Source: Ferrimonas futtsuensis DSM 18154 (GTDB taxonomy: Bacteria; Pseudomonadota; Gammaproteobacteria; Enterobacterales; Shewanellaceae). From it: a stretch of DNA of 64,000 nucleotides. Below the pieces are notes generated by a model. It was not told where the DNA came from. It searched no databases and saw only the letters and a list, made by a program, of their open reading frames with translations. Every line of letters starts with the position of its first letter. The stretch's first letter is position 1. This document shows, piece after piece, positions 1 to 9,363 of the stretch. The stretch covers positions 1-64,000 of the forward strand of contig NZ_AUGL01000020.1 of assembly GCF_000422645.1 (NCBI RefSeq), in the 5' to 3' direction. A program made the position numbers and the translations under genes.

Positions 1-8
1 GAGAAAAT

Positions 9-84
9 TGGAGCGGCACACGAGGTTCGAACTCGTGACCTCAACCTTGGCAAGGTTGCGCTCTACCAGCTGAGCTAGTGCCGC
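9..84 (-). tRNA. tRNA-Gly (GCC anticodon)
   Basis: The reverse strand folds as a complete cloverleaf: a 7-bp acceptor stem (GCGGCAC with GTGCCGC), a D-arm containing AGCTCAGCTGGTAGAGC, an anticodon arm reading CTTGCCAAG with anticodon GCC, and a T-arm containing GTTCGAAC. The 3' CCA is encoded at 9-11. It lies downstream of orn on the same strand, as the glycine tRNAs do near orn in enterobacteria. Further tRNA copies could lie beyond the left edge. Confidence 0.97.
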
Positions 85-133
85 ATAATTTTCTTTTGCG
101 CTATTCCCGAGTTGTCTCAGGAAGCGAGGGCGC

Positions 134-161
134 ATTATAAGCGAAAATAGAGCCTCTGCAA
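134..161 (-). promoter_or_regulatory. Sigma-70 promoter of tRNA-Gly
   Basis: On the reverse strand TTGCAG (156-161) is followed after 16 bp by a perfect TATAAT (134-139) and then by the GC-rich discriminator GCGCCCTCGC. Such discriminators are typical of stable-RNA promoters under stringent control. It sits about 50 bp before the tRNA 5' end, so the tRNA need not depend on transcription through orn. Confidence 0.75.
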
Positions 162-190
162 CCCCCAGCCGCCAAATTTGATTTAAGTGG

Positions 191-736
191 TCAAATTTTA
201 AAAACTTCGCCCCTGTAGTAGGCCAACTCGGCGATGGATTCACGGATATCATCCAGAGCCAGATGAGTGCCTTGTTTCTTAAAACCACCAAGTATTTCAG
301 GCTTCCAGCGGCGAGTCAGCTCCTTCACCGTACTCACATCCAGGTAGCGATAGTGGAAGTAGCGCTCCAGAGCAGGCATGTAACGATAAAGGAAGCGTCT
401 GTCCTGGCCCACGCTGTTGCCGCAGATGGGAGAGGCTCCCTCTGGCACCCACTGTTTAAGAAACTCGATGGTTTGACGCTCCGCTTCGGCAGCGCTGATG
501 GCGCTCTCCTTTACTCTCTGGGTCAGACCGCTCTCACCATGGGTGCGGGTGCACCACTCATCCATTTTTGCCAATTCGGCGTCACTCTGATGAATGGCCA
601 ACACCGGCCCCTCCGCCAACACATTGAGCTGGGCGTCGGTGACTATGGTGGCAATCTCGATGATGCAGTGCTGCTCTGGGTCCAGCCCGGTCATCTCAAG
701 ATCGATCCAGATCAGGTTGCTTGGGTCCGCTGCCAT
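191..736 (-). CDS. orn: Oligoribonuclease
   Basis: A 3'-to-5' exoribonuclease of the DEDD (DnaQ-like) superfamily that degrades two- to five-nucleotide RNAs to mononucleotides at the end of mRNA decay. The protein has 181 residues, the same as E. coli Orn. The first acidic pair is D12 and E14 in IDLEMTG, the second motif is in [11 protein letters not shown], and the ExoIII-type histidine and aspartate are in [11 protein letters not shown]. The gene is divergent from rsgA with a gap of about 120 bp, the same arrangement as in many gammaproteobacteria. Nothing is missing from the active site. Confidence 0.97.
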   Translation of the reverse strand: MAADPSNLIWIDLEMTGLDPEQHCIIEIATIVTDAQLNVLAEGPVLAIHQSDAELAKMDEWCTRTHGESGLTQRVKESAISAAEAERQTIEFLKQWVPEGASPICGNSVGQDRRFLYRYMPALERYFHYRYLDVSTVKELTRRWKPEILGGFKKQGTHLALDDIRESIAELAYYRGEVFKI

Positions 737-855
737 GGGTGATTTCCCTCAAATCCAGTATTTTTGATGCATTAAGTAGTATGATAACCCTTTTACTTCT
801 CCCCCTGCCACGGTCCCTACAACGGCCCGCGGCCTGAGACAGAGTTAAATCACGC

Positions 856-1905
856 GTGAGCAAAGGCAAAAAGAGACTGACCAAAGGACAGATTCGCCGA
901 GTCAGAGCGAATCAGCAAAAGCGACTGAAACGTCAGGAACCCGAATGGGACAGTGATCAACTGGGCACCCAGGAGTTGGGACGGGTCATCAGCCGCTACG
1001 GCCAGCATGCCGACATCGAAGCCCCGGACGGCAACGTCCATCGCTGCAACCTGCGTCGCACCATCGACAGCCTGGTCACCGGCGACGAGGTGGAGTTTCG
1101 CCTGGGTAAAGAGCACCTGCATGGGATCAGTGGCATCGTCGAAGCGGTTCACCCCAGGCGCAGCGCCCTGACCCGACCCGACTACTATGATGGGGTAAAG
1201 GTGGTGGCGGCCAACATTGACCAGATCTTCATCGTCTCTTCGGTCCTGCCCGAACTGTCCAGCCAGATCATCGACCGCTATCTGGTGGCGTCAGAGGACA
1301 CCGGCATTCCTCCGGTGCTGGTGCTCAACAAAATCGATCTGCTGGACGATGAAGGCCGCCAGCTGGTGGATGAGATACTGGCACCCTACCGGGAGATCGG
1401 TTACCCCATCTTCCTGCTCAGCAGCCATACCGGCGAAGGCGTTGAAGAACTGCGCCAATGGCTGAAAGACAAGGTCAGCATCTTCGTGGGCCAGTCCGGT
1501 GTCGGCAAGTCCTCCCTGATCAATGCGCTGATGCCCGATACAGAACTGGACGTGGGAGCGGTCTCCGAGGTCTCCGGGCTGGGGCAGCACACCACCACCA
1601 CCGCCAAGCTGATCCACTTCCCTGAGGGAGGCGACCTCATCGACTCTCCCGGAGTCCGGGAGTTTGCCCTGTGGCACCTAGAGACGGAACGGGTCACCTG
1701 GGGCTTCAAAGAGTTTCGGGAATGGATGGGCAGTTGCCGCTTCCGTGACTGCAAACACATGGATGATCCGGGCTGCGCCTTGCAAGAAGCCGTAGAACAG
1801 GGAAAAATCAGCCAACAACGTTTTGATAACTACCACAGAATTTTAGAAACCATGGCCACAGATCGACCCACTCGCCAGAGCAGCGATCCCATGGACAGGA
1901 AATAG
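856..1905 (+). CDS. rsgA: Ribosome small-subunit GTPase RsgA
   Basis: A circularly permuted GTPase (YjeQ) that helps late maturation of the 30S subunit. Of its 349 residues the first 35 or so are a very basic tail, followed by an OB-fold domain. The GTPase motifs come in permuted order: NKID first, then the P-loop GQSGVGKSS, then DSPGV. The C-terminal zinc finger is visible as C-x4-C-x-H with a later Cys ([14 protein letters not shown]). The start is GTG at 856; no better ATG lies nearby. psd follows after 12 bp, so the two are probably cotranscribed, as in E. coli. Confidence 0.97.
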   Translation: MSKGKKRLTKGQIRRVRANQQKRLKRQEPEWDSDQLGTQELGRVISRYGQHADIEAPDGNVHRCNLRRTIDSLVTGDEVEFRLGKEHLHGISGIVEAVHPRRSALTRPDYYDGVKVVAANIDQIFIVSSVLPELSSQIIDRYLVASEDTGIPPVLVLNKIDLLDDEGRQLVDEILAPYREIGYPIFLLSSHTGEGVEELRQWLKDKVSIFVGQSGVGKSSLINALMPDTELDVGAVSEVSGLGQHTTTTAKLIHFPEGGDLIDSPGVREFALWHLETERVTWGFKEFREWMGSCRFRDCKHMDDPGCALQEAVEQGKISQQRFDNYHRILETMATDRPTRQSSDPMDRK

Positions 1906-1917
1906 AAAGGAAGAACC

Positions 1918-2784
1918 GTGTCTCTGGACAAACTCAAAGTGAACCTGCAATACATCCTGCCCAAGCACGCCCTGTCGCGCCTGGTGGGCAGCTTCGCCGC
2001 CTCTCAGGCGGGCCCGCTGACCACAGCTTTCATCAAGTGGTTCATCAAACAATACAAGGTCAACATGGAGGAAGCGCTGCACAGCGATCCTCGCTCCTAC
2101 AAGACCTTCAATGATTTCTTTACCCGGCCTCTGCGCCCCGGCGTGCGCCCCATTGCCGAAGGTGACGACCTGGTGGTACAGCCAGTCGACGGGAAAGTCA
2201 GTCAGTTGGGTCCCATCAAGGATGGGCGACTGTTTCAGGCCAAGGGGCATGAGTACAGCCTGCACACCCTGTTGGCCGGGACCAAAGAGGATGAAGCAAA
2301 ATTCACCGACGGTGAGTTTGCTACCGTGTACCTCTCCCCCACCGATTACCATCGCATCCATATGCCCATGGCCGGTACCCTGCGCAAGATGATCTACGTA
2401 CCAGGGGACCTGTTCTCGGTGAATCCGCTGACCACAGAAAATGTGCCCGGCCTGTTCGCCCGCAACGAGCGCGTGGTGTGTATCTTTGATACCGACAAGG
2501 GGCCCATGGCGATGATCCTGGTGGGGGCCACCATTGTGGCCAGCATCGAGACCGTCTGGGCCGGCACCATCACGCCCCCAACCGGCCCCTCGGTCTTCAG
2601 CTGGGACTACCCTGGGGACGGTGAGAATGCCATCTTCCTGGAGAAAGGGGCAGAGCTGGGACGTTTCAAGCTGGGCAGCACCATCATTGCCCTGTTCGGA
2701 AAGGGGATGCTGGAGGAGTTCGACGACGACTTCCACGCCGGCGCCGCCACCCGCCTGGGCAAGCCCATGGCCAAGCTGGACTGA
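1918..2784 (+). CDS. psd: Phosphatidylserine decarboxylase proenzyme
   Basis: An inner-membrane enzyme that converts phosphatidylserine to phosphatidylethanolamine. It is made as a proenzyme and cleaves itself at the LGST motif; here the serine that becomes the pyruvoyl group is S254 of 288 residues, the same position as in E. coli. The conserved VDGKVSQLG and DYHRIHMP segments carry the other catalytic residues (Asp and His). The start is GTG at 1918, 5 bp after an AGGAAG ribosome-binding site. It sits between rsgA and the large mechanosensitive channel, the usual gammaproteobacterial order with an exporter gene inserted in between. Confidence 0.97.
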   Translation: MSLDKLKVNLQYILPKHALSRLVGSFAASQAGPLTTAFIKWFIKQYKVNMEEALHSDPRSYKTFNDFFTRPLRPGVRPIAEGDDLVVQPVDGKVSQLGPIKDGRLFQAKGHEYSLHTLLAGTKEDEAKFTDGEFATVYLSPTDYHRIHMPMAGTLRKMIYVPGDLFSVNPLTTENVPGLFARNERVVCIFDTDKGPMAMILVGATIVASIETVWAGTITPPTGPSVFSWDYPGDGENAIFLEKGAELGRFKLGSTIIALFGKGMLEEFDDDFHAGAATRLGKPMAKLD

Positions 2785-2867
2785 CTCCGGCACCAGACTC
2801 ATGGGTGGGGTAGGCTTCTGGCCCCCCTCCCGTGAGTGGCTTTCCCCCACCAAGAAAGGGCGCTTCC

Positions 2868-3758
2868 ATGAACTCCAAGGGTCAATCCGCCCTGATGTCG
2901 CCGCTGCTGCAGCTGCACCTGTCGATACTGCTGTTTGGCGGTACCGCACTGTTCTCCGCCCTGATTCCCCTGCCGGCCACAGAGATCACCGCGTATCGAG
3001 CCGCCATCGCCTCCCTGGTTTTGGGCTCCCTGGTGCTATACCGTCGCGGCCACCTGAAGCTGATGCGCTACCGCGACTATGGCGTCATCACCCTGCTGGG
3101 GGTCATCGTCGGTCTGCACTGGGTGACCTACTTCGCCTCCATGCAGGCCTCCAGCGTCGCCATCGGCATGATCTCCTTCTTCACCTACCCGGTGATGACG
3201 GTGATTGCCGAACCCCTGTCCAAGAAGCAGCTGCCTAAGGCCGCCGATCTGATCAGCGCCATGGTGGTGCTCGCCGGCATCGCCCTGCTGGTTCCATCCC
3301 CGTCACTGTCCGACAACCTGACTCAGGGCGTGGCTCTTGGCATCATCTCTGCGGCCCTGTTTACTGCCCGCAACCTGATTCAGAAGCGCTGGTTCAGTGG
3401 CTACGATGGCCCCACCACCATGGCCTACCAGACCGGAGTTGCTGCCCTGATGCTGCTGCCCTTCTGCACCCGGCCGCCGACCGAGCTGGATAGCTCAGGT
3501 CTGGGTCTGCTGCTTCTTCTTGCCGTCGTGTTTACCGCCCTGCCCCACGCCCTGATGTCCCAGTCTCTCAGGCACCTGGCGGCCAAGACCGTCAGTCTGG
3601 TCGGCTGTCTCCAGCCTCTCTATGGCGTCAGCCTGGCGGCGTTGGTGCTGGCTCAGTGGCCGGATGCCCGCACCCTGGCCGGAGGTGTTCTTGTGGTGTG
3701 CGCCGCCCTGTTCGAGACCCATCAGCAAAGCCGTGCCCAAGGGAAAAAGACCCGCTAA
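2868..3758 (+). CDS. EamA/DMT-family transporter
   Basis: A predicted ten-helix inner-membrane exporter of the drug/metabolite transporter superfamily, 296 residues, built of two EamA repeats; hydrophobic segments run almost throughout. ATG at 2868 is chosen over the upstream GTG at 2832 because AAGAAAGGG lies just ahead of it and the protein then begins shortly before the first helix. The C-terminal tail is short and basic. The substrate cannot be told from sequence; relatives export amino acids or metabolites. It lies between psd and the channel gene on the same strand, although in E. coli those two are adjacent, so it looks like an insertion into a conserved operon. Confidence 0.85.
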   Translation: MNSKGQSALMSPLLQLHLSILLFGGTALFSALIPLPATEITAYRAAIASLVLGSLVLYRRGHLKLMRYRDYGVITLLGVIVGLHWVTYFASMQASSVAIGMISFFTYPVMTVIAEPLSKKQLPKAADLISAMVVLAGIALLVPSPSLSDNLTQGVALGIISAALFTARNLIQKRWFSGYDGPTTMAYQTGVAALMLLPFCTRPPTELDSSGLGLLLLLAVVFTALPHALMSQSLRHLAAKTVSLVGCLQPLYGVSLAALVLAQWPDARTLAGGVLVVCAALFETHQQSRAQGKKTR

Positions 3759-3900
3759 CCCCTTACTGTGGACATCCCCCGGCTCAGATCCCTGGGCTTC
3801 CCTATTACGGGACGCGCAAAATTAGCCACAAATGCACATCCTGCCCTAGTGCTCGACACCCGATCTCCGCTACCATTTGATCCAGCCCTAACTGCCTCAG

Positions 3901-6900
3901 ATGACCCGAAAAATACCCATGTGGCGCACCCTTTTACTCTGCCTCACCCTGATCACTGCCCCGATGGCGGTGTCCGGCCCCTTTTCTCTCGAAAAACAGC
4001 TCTCCGGCGGCCAGACCCAAGCGGGCTCCCTGACCCCGGCCCAGTGGCAAAAAGCCTCCGACTCCGAGCGTCGACGGGCCGATGAGTATCAGCAGCAACT
4101 GGCGGATTACCCTGTCCAGCAGCAGCAGATTCTCTCCCAACTGCAACACCCCCAGCAGGCGATGGTGGACGCTGGCCTGCCTCTGCCCCAGCAGCTTTCC
4201 CTGGCCCACAACATGCTGGGAGAACTCAAAAGCAGTTTTGACAGCCTCGGGGAGCGCATAGACTGGCTCAGAGAGCGTCGTGATGAGATCACCAAAGAGC
4301 TTGCTCTGGCCCAGGAACAGAAGCGCCTGGCCGAGCAGGACAGCGCCGCCCTGCCTGAACGACAAGCCTACTTGACTCAGTGGCTCCAGACCCTGTTCCT
4401 GGAGGAGCAGGCTCGTCCCAAGGAGCTGAAGCTGACCCAGCTAAGGCAGCAGTTAGTCACCACCCAGATTCTGGCCCAGGAGCAATTGATTGAGCAGCTC
4501 AATCAGCGGGCCAACGAGCAGCGTCGCCGTCAGAGTGAGCAAGCACTGAGCGACCTTGCCGGACAGGAGTACCTCAGTGATCCTGCCCTGACCGCCCTGG
4601 CCAGGGAGAACGCCACCCTCGCCCGGCAACTGGCGTCGGTCAATCAGACCACGGAATCCCTGGTGGCGCAGCAGCAGCAACTGGAGCAGATGCACAGTAA
4701 ACAGCAGCAGCGCCTGAATCAGGTGCGCGACCAGTTTCAGTGGATGACCCCGGACGCCACCTTCGGCAGCAGCCTGCTCAAGCAGCTCAGGCAGCTGGAA
4801 CGACGCCAGCAACTGCCTCTGCTGGACCGGGAGATCAGTCGCTCCCGGGTCCAGAAGTTCGACCTGGAGCAGCGCCAGGCGGAGCTGGAGTACCGACTGG
4901 GTCGCACAAATGGCGACGATCCCAGGGTTCCCCTGTGGCAGAGTCAACAGACCCTGCTCACCCAGATCCTGGAAGCCCTGGAACAGCAGGTTGTGGAGCT
5001 GTCCCGCCTCAACCAGCTTCATCATCAGGTCACCCAGCTGGACGAGCGACTGCTGCAGCTTATCGGCGAACGACTGTTCTGGCTGCCCAATGCCCAGCCC
5101 CTGGATACGCACTGGTTCACCCAGGTGGTGGGCAGCATCACCTGGCTGGTCTCCACCGACCGCTGGCAGGAGCTGCACGTCGCCGTCAATCAACACGCCG
5201 CCTGGTGGTCCCTGTGGCTGGTGCTGGCGGTGTTGGCTGTGGTGATGCAGGATCTGCTGCGCCAACCCTATGCCCGACTTCGTGCGCACCAGGCGCGCTA
5301 CGTGGGCAACGTAACTCACGACCGCTTCAACGACTCATTCAAGGCGCTGCTGGCGGCCATCGGCTACTCCGCCATCATCCCCGTCCCGCTTCTGGCAGCA
5401 GCCTGGAAGCTTCAAGCCCAGGTGCAGATGCCCTTTGTCCATGCCTTGGGCTCAGGGCTGATGGCCGGGGTGTTGCTGATCGCCCTCTACTGGCTGGTGT
5501 TCCAGCTGAGCCGCGACGATGGCCTCTTTATCGCCCATTTTCGCCGCCATCCGCCCCTGATTCGCCAGAACATCCAGTTTTTCCGCCGCCTGCTGCTCAG
5601 CTCCGCCCCTCTGCTGGTACTGATCCGTTTCTGTCAGGAGTGCCAGGTTCCCCTGCTCAGCGACAGCCTGGGACGCGCCGCCTTCCTCGGGCTGTGCCTG
5701 CTGTTGGGCCACGGATACTGGCGTTTTATCAAGCTGGTGGATCAGTACCACGTCCACCACACTCGCAGCCGCCCCAACCAGCACCTGCTGGAGCGACTGG
5801 TGTGGCTGGCCCTGGTGATTCTTCCCCTGGTTGCCTTCGTGCTGACCCTGCAGGGCTACTACTACACCGCCTTCTCAGTACTGACTCAGGTGCAGCTCAC
5901 CGTGCTTCTGGCCATCGGCTTTATGCTGGCGCACCTGATGGTCAAACGCTGGATGCTGATCCAGAGGCGTCGCCTCGCCTTCGAGCGGGCCAAAGCGAGA
6001 CGAGCCGAGGTGCTGGCCCAGCGGGAGAAGGAGCGCAGCGATCCCGGAGGCGAACCTCTGGAACCTCTGGATGAACCCCAGATCGATCTGGACACCATCT
6101 CAACCCAATCCCTGGGCCTGGTGCGATCCCTGATGATCCTGGCCTTTATCCTGACCCTGCTGGGGGTCTGGAACCAGACTCACCCCGCCATGTTCAGCTC
6201 CTTGGACGGCATCGTGCTCTGGACCAGCAACGAAGTCGTCGGGGGCATCGAGCAGGTGGTGCCCATCACCCTCAAATCCATTCTGGCCGGTGGCTTGATC
6301 CTGGGGTTCACCCTGATGACCGCCCGCAACCTGCCCGGTATGCTGGAACTGGTACTGCTGCAGCGGCTTGAACTGACGCCGGGCACCGGCTTTGCCATCA
6401 CCACCGTAAGCCGATACCTGGTGGTGCTTGTGGGCACCATCGCAGCCTTCTCCACCCTGGGAATGGCCTGGAGCAAGCTGCAGTGGCTGGTGGCCGCCCT
6501 GTCGGTAGGCCTGGGTTTCGGCTTGCAGGAGATTTTCGCCAACTTCATCTCTGGCCTGATCATCCTGTTTGAGAAACCGATTCGCATCGGCGACACCGTC
6601 ACCATCCGGGATCTCACCGGGAACGTCTCCAAGATTCAGACCCGGGCCACCACCATCGTGGATTGGGACTGCAAAGAGATCATCGTGCCCAACAAGGCCT
6701 TTATCACCGAGCAGTTGATCAACTGGTCTCTGTCCGACGCCATCACCCGGGTCACCATCAAGGTGGGCGTTGCCCGTGACAGTGATCCCGCCCTGGTGGA
6801 AGCCCTGCTGCACCAGGCTGTGAAAGAGACCCCTCATGCCCTGGCGCAACCAGAACCCGAGATCTACTTCGCCGGTTTCGGCACCCATACCCAGGATTAT

Positions 6901-7077
6901 GAGATACGGGTCTACACCGATGAGATGGGCAAACGCTGGCCCCTGCGCCACCGCCTGCACCAGTTGATCATCAAGAAGTTCCGTGAGTCCAAGGTGGAGA
7001 TGGCTTATCCTCAGATGGAAATTCAGCTGAAAAACCGGGGCGAGCCACCGGAAGGGGCCTCAGGCCTGATTAGATAA
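3901..7077 (+). CDS. mscM: Large MscS-family mechanosensitive channel (MscM/MscK-like)
   Basis: A 1058-residue member of the large MscS branch, matching the size of E. coli MscM (YjeP) and MscK. A signal peptide (about residues 1-25) leads to a long Gln-rich, coiled-coil periplasmic domain of about 400 residues, then about ten transmembrane segments. The pore-lining helix is visible as the Gly/Ala-rich stretch SVGLGFGLQEIFANFISG near residue 880, followed by the beta domain starting FEKPIRIGDTV and the alpha/beta vestibule. It releases osmolytes during hypo-osmotic shock. Its place downstream of psd matches mscM of E. coli. A second ATG at 3919 is also possible as start. Confidence 0.92.
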   Translation: MTRKIPMWRTLLLCLTLITAPMAVSGPFSLEKQLSGGQTQAGSLTPAQWQKASDSERRRADEYQQQLADYPVQQQQILSQLQHPQQAMVDAGLPLPQQLSLAHNMLGELKSSFDSLGERIDWLRERRDEITKELALAQEQKRLAEQDSAALPERQAYLTQWLQTLFLEEQARPKELKLTQLRQQLVTTQILAQEQLIEQLNQRANEQRRRQSEQALSDLAGQEYLSDPALTALARENATLARQLASVNQTTESLVAQQQQLEQMHSKQQQRLNQVRDQFQWMTPDATFGSSLLKQLRQLERRQQLPLLDREISRSRVQKFDLEQRQAELEYRLGRTNGDDPRVPLWQSQQTLLTQILEALEQQVVELSRLNQLHHQVTQLDERLLQLIGERLFWLPNAQPLDTHWFTQVVGSITWLVSTDRWQELHVAVNQHAAWWSLWLVLAVLAVVMQDLLRQPYARLRAHQARYVGNVTHDRFNDSFKALLAAIGYSAIIPVPLLAAAWKLQAQVQMPFVHALGSGLMAGVLLIALYWLVFQLSRDDGLFIAHFRRHPPLIRQNIQFFRRLLLSSAPLLVLIRFCQECQVPLLSDSLGRAAFLGLCLLLGHGYWRFIKLVDQYHVHHTRSRPNQHLLERLVWLALVILPLVAFVLTLQGYYYTAFSVLTQVQLTVLLAIGFMLAHLMVKRWMLIQRRRLAFERAKARRAEVLAQREKERSDPGGEPLEPLDEPQIDLDTISTQSLGLVRSLMILAFILTLLGVWNQTHPAMFSSLDGIVLWTSNEVVGGIEQVVPITLKSILAGGLILGFTLMTARNLPGMLELVLLQRLELTPGTGFAITTVSRYLVVLVGTIAAFSTLGMAWSKLQWLVAALSVGLGFGLQEIFANFISGLIILFEKPIRIGDTVTIRDLTGNVSKIQTRATTIVDWDCKEIIVPNKAFITEQLINWSLSDAITRVTIKVGVARDSDPALVEALLHQAVKETPHALAQPEPEIYFAGFGTHTQDYEIRVYTDEMGKRWPLRHRLHQLIIKKFRESKVEMAYPQMEIQLKNRGEPPEGASGLIR

Positions 7078-7098
7078 CCCAGAGAAGAGGATGGGCCC

Positions 7099-7821
7099 AT
7101 GATTGTCATCGCGCACCGGGGCGCCAGCGGACTGGCTCCAGAGAATACCCTGGCGGCCATGGAAAAAGCCCTGGAGCTGGGGGCCTGTGCCATCGAACTG
7201 GATGTGCATCGGGTGGAGCAGGACCTGGTGGTAATCCACGATCGCTGGCTGCAGCGACACACCGACGGTCATGGCCTGGTGCATCAGTCAACTCTGGCGC
7301 ACCTGGCCAGCCTGGACGCAGGCAATGGTGAGCGTGTGCCCACTCTGTGGCAGGTGCTGACCCTGGTGGCCGGCCGCTGCGATATCAACATAGAGCTCAA
7401 AGGACGGGGAACCGGAGAACTGCTGGCGCCTCTGCTGGAGCGAGCCATCACCGAGCTGGGCTACCAGGGCAATCAGTTCCTGGTCTCCTCCTTCAACCAC
7501 CCACAACTCGCCAGGATGAAGGCTGCCCTGCCTTGGGTGAAAATCGGTGCCCTCACCACCAGCTGCCCCCTAAATTACGCCCGGTTTGCCCAGGAGTTAG
7601 AGGCATTTTCCGTGCACATGGACGTGAATTTCGCCGAACCTGAGTTCATTGCCGACGCCAAGGCCAGGGGGCTGAAGGTGTATGTGTACACGGTGGATGA
7701 GGCAGAAGACATGATAGAGCTGCAACACCAGGGTGTGGATGGCGTCTTCTCCAACCTGCCGGACAAGGCCAGAGGCATTCTCGGCAATGACCGCCGGGGC
7801 CCTGGGGAAGCCTGGCAATGA
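7099..7821 (+). CDS. Glycerophosphodiester phosphodiesterase
   Basis: A 240-residue cytoplasmic GDPD of the UgpQ type, hydrolysing deacylated phospholipids to an alcohol and glycerol-3-phosphate. The TIM-barrel signature is intact: HRG at residues 6-8 followed by PENT, the ELDVH pair, IHD with the second catalytic His, and NIELK. No signal peptide is seen, which separates it from periplasmic GlpQ. An AGAAGAGG ribosome-binding site precedes the ATG. The stop overlaps the start of the next gene (ATGA), so the two are translationally coupled. Its position after psd and the channel fits a membrane-lipid theme, but the link is inferred. Confidence 0.93.
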   Translation: MIVIAHRGASGLAPENTLAAMEKALELGACAIELDVHRVEQDLVVIHDRWLQRHTDGHGLVHQSTLAHLASLDAGNGERVPTLWQVLTLVAGRCDINIELKGRGTGELLAPLLERAITELGYQGNQFLVSSFNHPQLARMKAALPWVKIGALTTSCPLNYARFAQELEAFSVHMDVNFAEPEFIADAKARGLKVYVYTVDEAEDMIELQHQGVDGVFSNLPDKARGILGNDRRGPGEAWQ

Positions 7822-8729
7822 CCACCCTGGCCCTGTTGACCTCGAACAACAACACCTATCTGCAACTGATGGCGCAGACTTCCCTGCCTGATCTGACTCT
7901 GGAAACGGATCCCACCAAGGCGGAGATCTGGTTGGCAGACCCGGAGCAGGCGGCCCTGGCCCTGAAGCACTGCCCGCCTCCTCGCTGGCTGGCCAGCACC
8001 TTTGCCGGCGTCAATCCGTTGCTGGCTCCGACCCTTCCAAGCGGCTACCCGCTGACCCACATCAAGGGGATCTTCGGCCCATTGATGGCGGAATACGTGT
8101 TCGGGCAGCTGCTGAGCCTGTACCGGGATCTTCCCCGATTGAGGGCGCAGCAGCAGCACAATGAGTGGAAGCCCTTCGGCTACACCAGCCTTCGCGGTCA
8201 AACCCTGCTGATACTGGGTACCGGCGACATCGGCCAGGAGGTGGCCAGAATCGCCAAAGCCTTTGGTATGAACACAGTGGGCGTCAGCCGCAGTGGCTCA
8301 GCCTGTTCCCATTTCGATCAGGTCTATCCGGTGTCCCTCCTCCCTCGGGCACTCGGCCAGGCTCAGGTGGTGGTTGGCGTACTTCCTGACACGCCGGATA
8401 CCCGGGGTCTGTTGGATGAGTCAGCCCTGGCGGCTCTGCCCAGAGGGGCGATACTGATCAATGTCGGTCGAGGCAGCCTGATAGACGAGGAAGCCCTGCT
8501 GAGCGCCTTGAACAGGGGCGCGCTGGGCCATGCGGTGCTGGACGTCTTTCAGCACGAACCATTGCCCCCGGAACACCCTTTCTGGTACCACCCGGGCATT
8601 ACCCTGACCCCTCACGTGGCCGCCACCAGCTTTCCCGAGCAGATATGGCAACAGTTCTGCGACAACCTCGCCCGGTTTCAGCGGGGTGAGACTCTTGGGC
8701 ATCTCTTTGACTGGACCAGAGGTTACTGA
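7818..8729 (+). CDS. D-isomer 2-hydroxyacid dehydrogenase
   Basis: An NAD(P)-dependent dehydrogenase of the 2-hydroxyacid family, 303 residues, near glyoxylate/hydroxypyruvate reductases of the GhrA type. The Rossmann motif GTGDIG lies around residue 133; the catalytic Arg is in NVGRGSLID, the Glu in the HEPLP segment, and the His in TPHVAATS. The substrate domain is short, as in GhrA-like proteins. It overlaps the GDPD gene by 4 bp, so both come from one message. The exact substrate (glyoxylate, hydroxypyruvate or another 2-keto acid) cannot be read from sequence. The 3' end overlaps the convergent small gene by 7 bp. Confidence 0.88.
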   Translation: MTTLALLTSNNNTYLQLMAQTSLPDLTLETDPTKAEIWLADPEQAALALKHCPPPRWLASTFAGVNPLLAPTLPSGYPLTHIKGIFGPLMAEYVFGQLLSLYRDLPRLRAQQQHNEWKPFGYTSLRGQTLLILGTGDIGQEVARIAKAFGMNTVGVSRSGSACSHFDQVYPVSLLPRALGQAQVVVGVLPDTPDTRGLLDESALAALPRGAILINVGRGSLIDEEALLSALNRGALGHAVLDVFQHEPLPPEHPFWYHPGITLTPHVAATSFPEQIWQQFCDNLARFQRGETLGHLFDWTRGY

Positions 8730-8935
8730 TCCCTGAGCGAGAGCAGCCCCTCCACCCGCTGTTCCAGCTCCAGGGAATCCACCTCCAGGGTCATGGTGAC
8801 CTTAACGGCAACCGTGTTCGACAACTTATCTGCCTGCTCCAGAATACTGTGCTCCAGGGTCTGGTGTGACTTGATTCCCACTTCTTTTAGAAACCGTCTA
8901 ATTGACTGATTTAGCAATTCTTTATCCACACTCAT
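8723..8935 (-). CDS. Small conserved protein, DUF6494-like
   Basis: A 70-residue soluble, charged protein with no cysteine, signal or membrane segment. The opening NQSIRRFLKEVGI followed by a TLE segment and a central MTLEVDSLEL strand resembles small DUF6494 proteins, though this is recalled rather than searched. The ATG at 8935 is preferred to a GTG at 8944 because GAGAGG lies 8 bp upstream of it. It is convergent with the dehydrogenase gene and divergent from bfd. No function is known to me. Confidence 0.6.
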   Translation of the reverse strand: MSVDKELLNQSIRRFLKEVGIKSHQTLEHSILEQADKLSNTVAVKVTMTLEVDSLELEQRVEGLLSLRDQ

Positions 8936-9023
8936 TTTCAGCACCTCTCACTATAAAAGATCTGCTTCACATATTTTTATAACAACAAAACCTAACTATT
9001 GCCGATTTAACAGCCAAAAGTAA

Positions 9024-9053
9024 TTGGACATGATAATCGTTCGCATTTATTAT
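9024..9053 (+). promoter_or_regulatory. bfd promoter with overlapping Fur box
   Basis: TTGGAC (9024-9029) and TATTAT (9048-9053) are 18 bp apart. The intervening CATGATAATCGTTCGCATT (9029-9047) matches the usual Fur target AATGATAATCGTTATCATT at about 15 of 19 positions. A repressor bound there would cover the spacer and both hexamer edges. This predicts that bfd, and possibly bfr by read-through, is repressed when iron is sufficient. Confidence 0.7.
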
Positions 9054-9082
9054 GAGCCCAGTTCAATAGAAGGGTTGTCACC

Positions 9083-9274
9083 ATGTACGTATGCATCTGT
9101 CACGCCGTTACCGAGAAGCAGGTCCGCCAAGCGGTGGACGACGGTGCTACCGACGTGAAGTCACTCAAGCAGAAATTGGGTGTGGGTAGTGAGTGTGGAC
9201 GATGCATCCAGGCAACTCTGGAAGTGATTCAGGCCCAGACAGACGCCCAGCCACGCTACTACGAAGTGGCCTGA
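9083..9274 (+). CDS. bfd: Bacterioferritin-associated ferredoxin
   Basis: A 63-residue [2Fe-2S] protein that binds bacterioferritin and reduces its mineral core so that iron can leave. All four cluster ligands are present: C4 and C6 (CIC near the N-terminus) and C38 and C41 (CGRC). The length matches E. coli Bfd (64). It precedes bfr by 89 bp on the same strand, the usual pairing, and lies behind a Fur box, in keeping with iron release being needed in iron starvation. An AGGGTTG sequence ahead of the ATG serves as ribosome-binding site. Confidence 0.96.
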   Translation: MYVCICHAVTEKQVRQAVDDGATDVKSLKQKLGVGSECGRCIQATLEVIQAQTDAQPRYYEVA

Positions 9275-9304
9275 CACAACCCAACCCCCTCTCCTCCGGC
9301 CTTT

Positions 9305-9332
9305 TTGACAGGGGCTGGAGCGCTTCTATGCT
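9305..9332 (+). promoter_or_regulatory. Candidate internal promoter for bfr
   Basis: A perfect TTGACA (9305-9310) and TATGCT (9327-9332) are separated by 16 bp, 31 bp before the bfr start codon. No Fur-like sequence overlaps it. It would let the storage protein be made when the Fur-controlled bfd promoter is off. Confidence 0.55.
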
Positions 9333-9363
9333 TAATCGTTGTCCCCACTAAAAGAGCACAACG

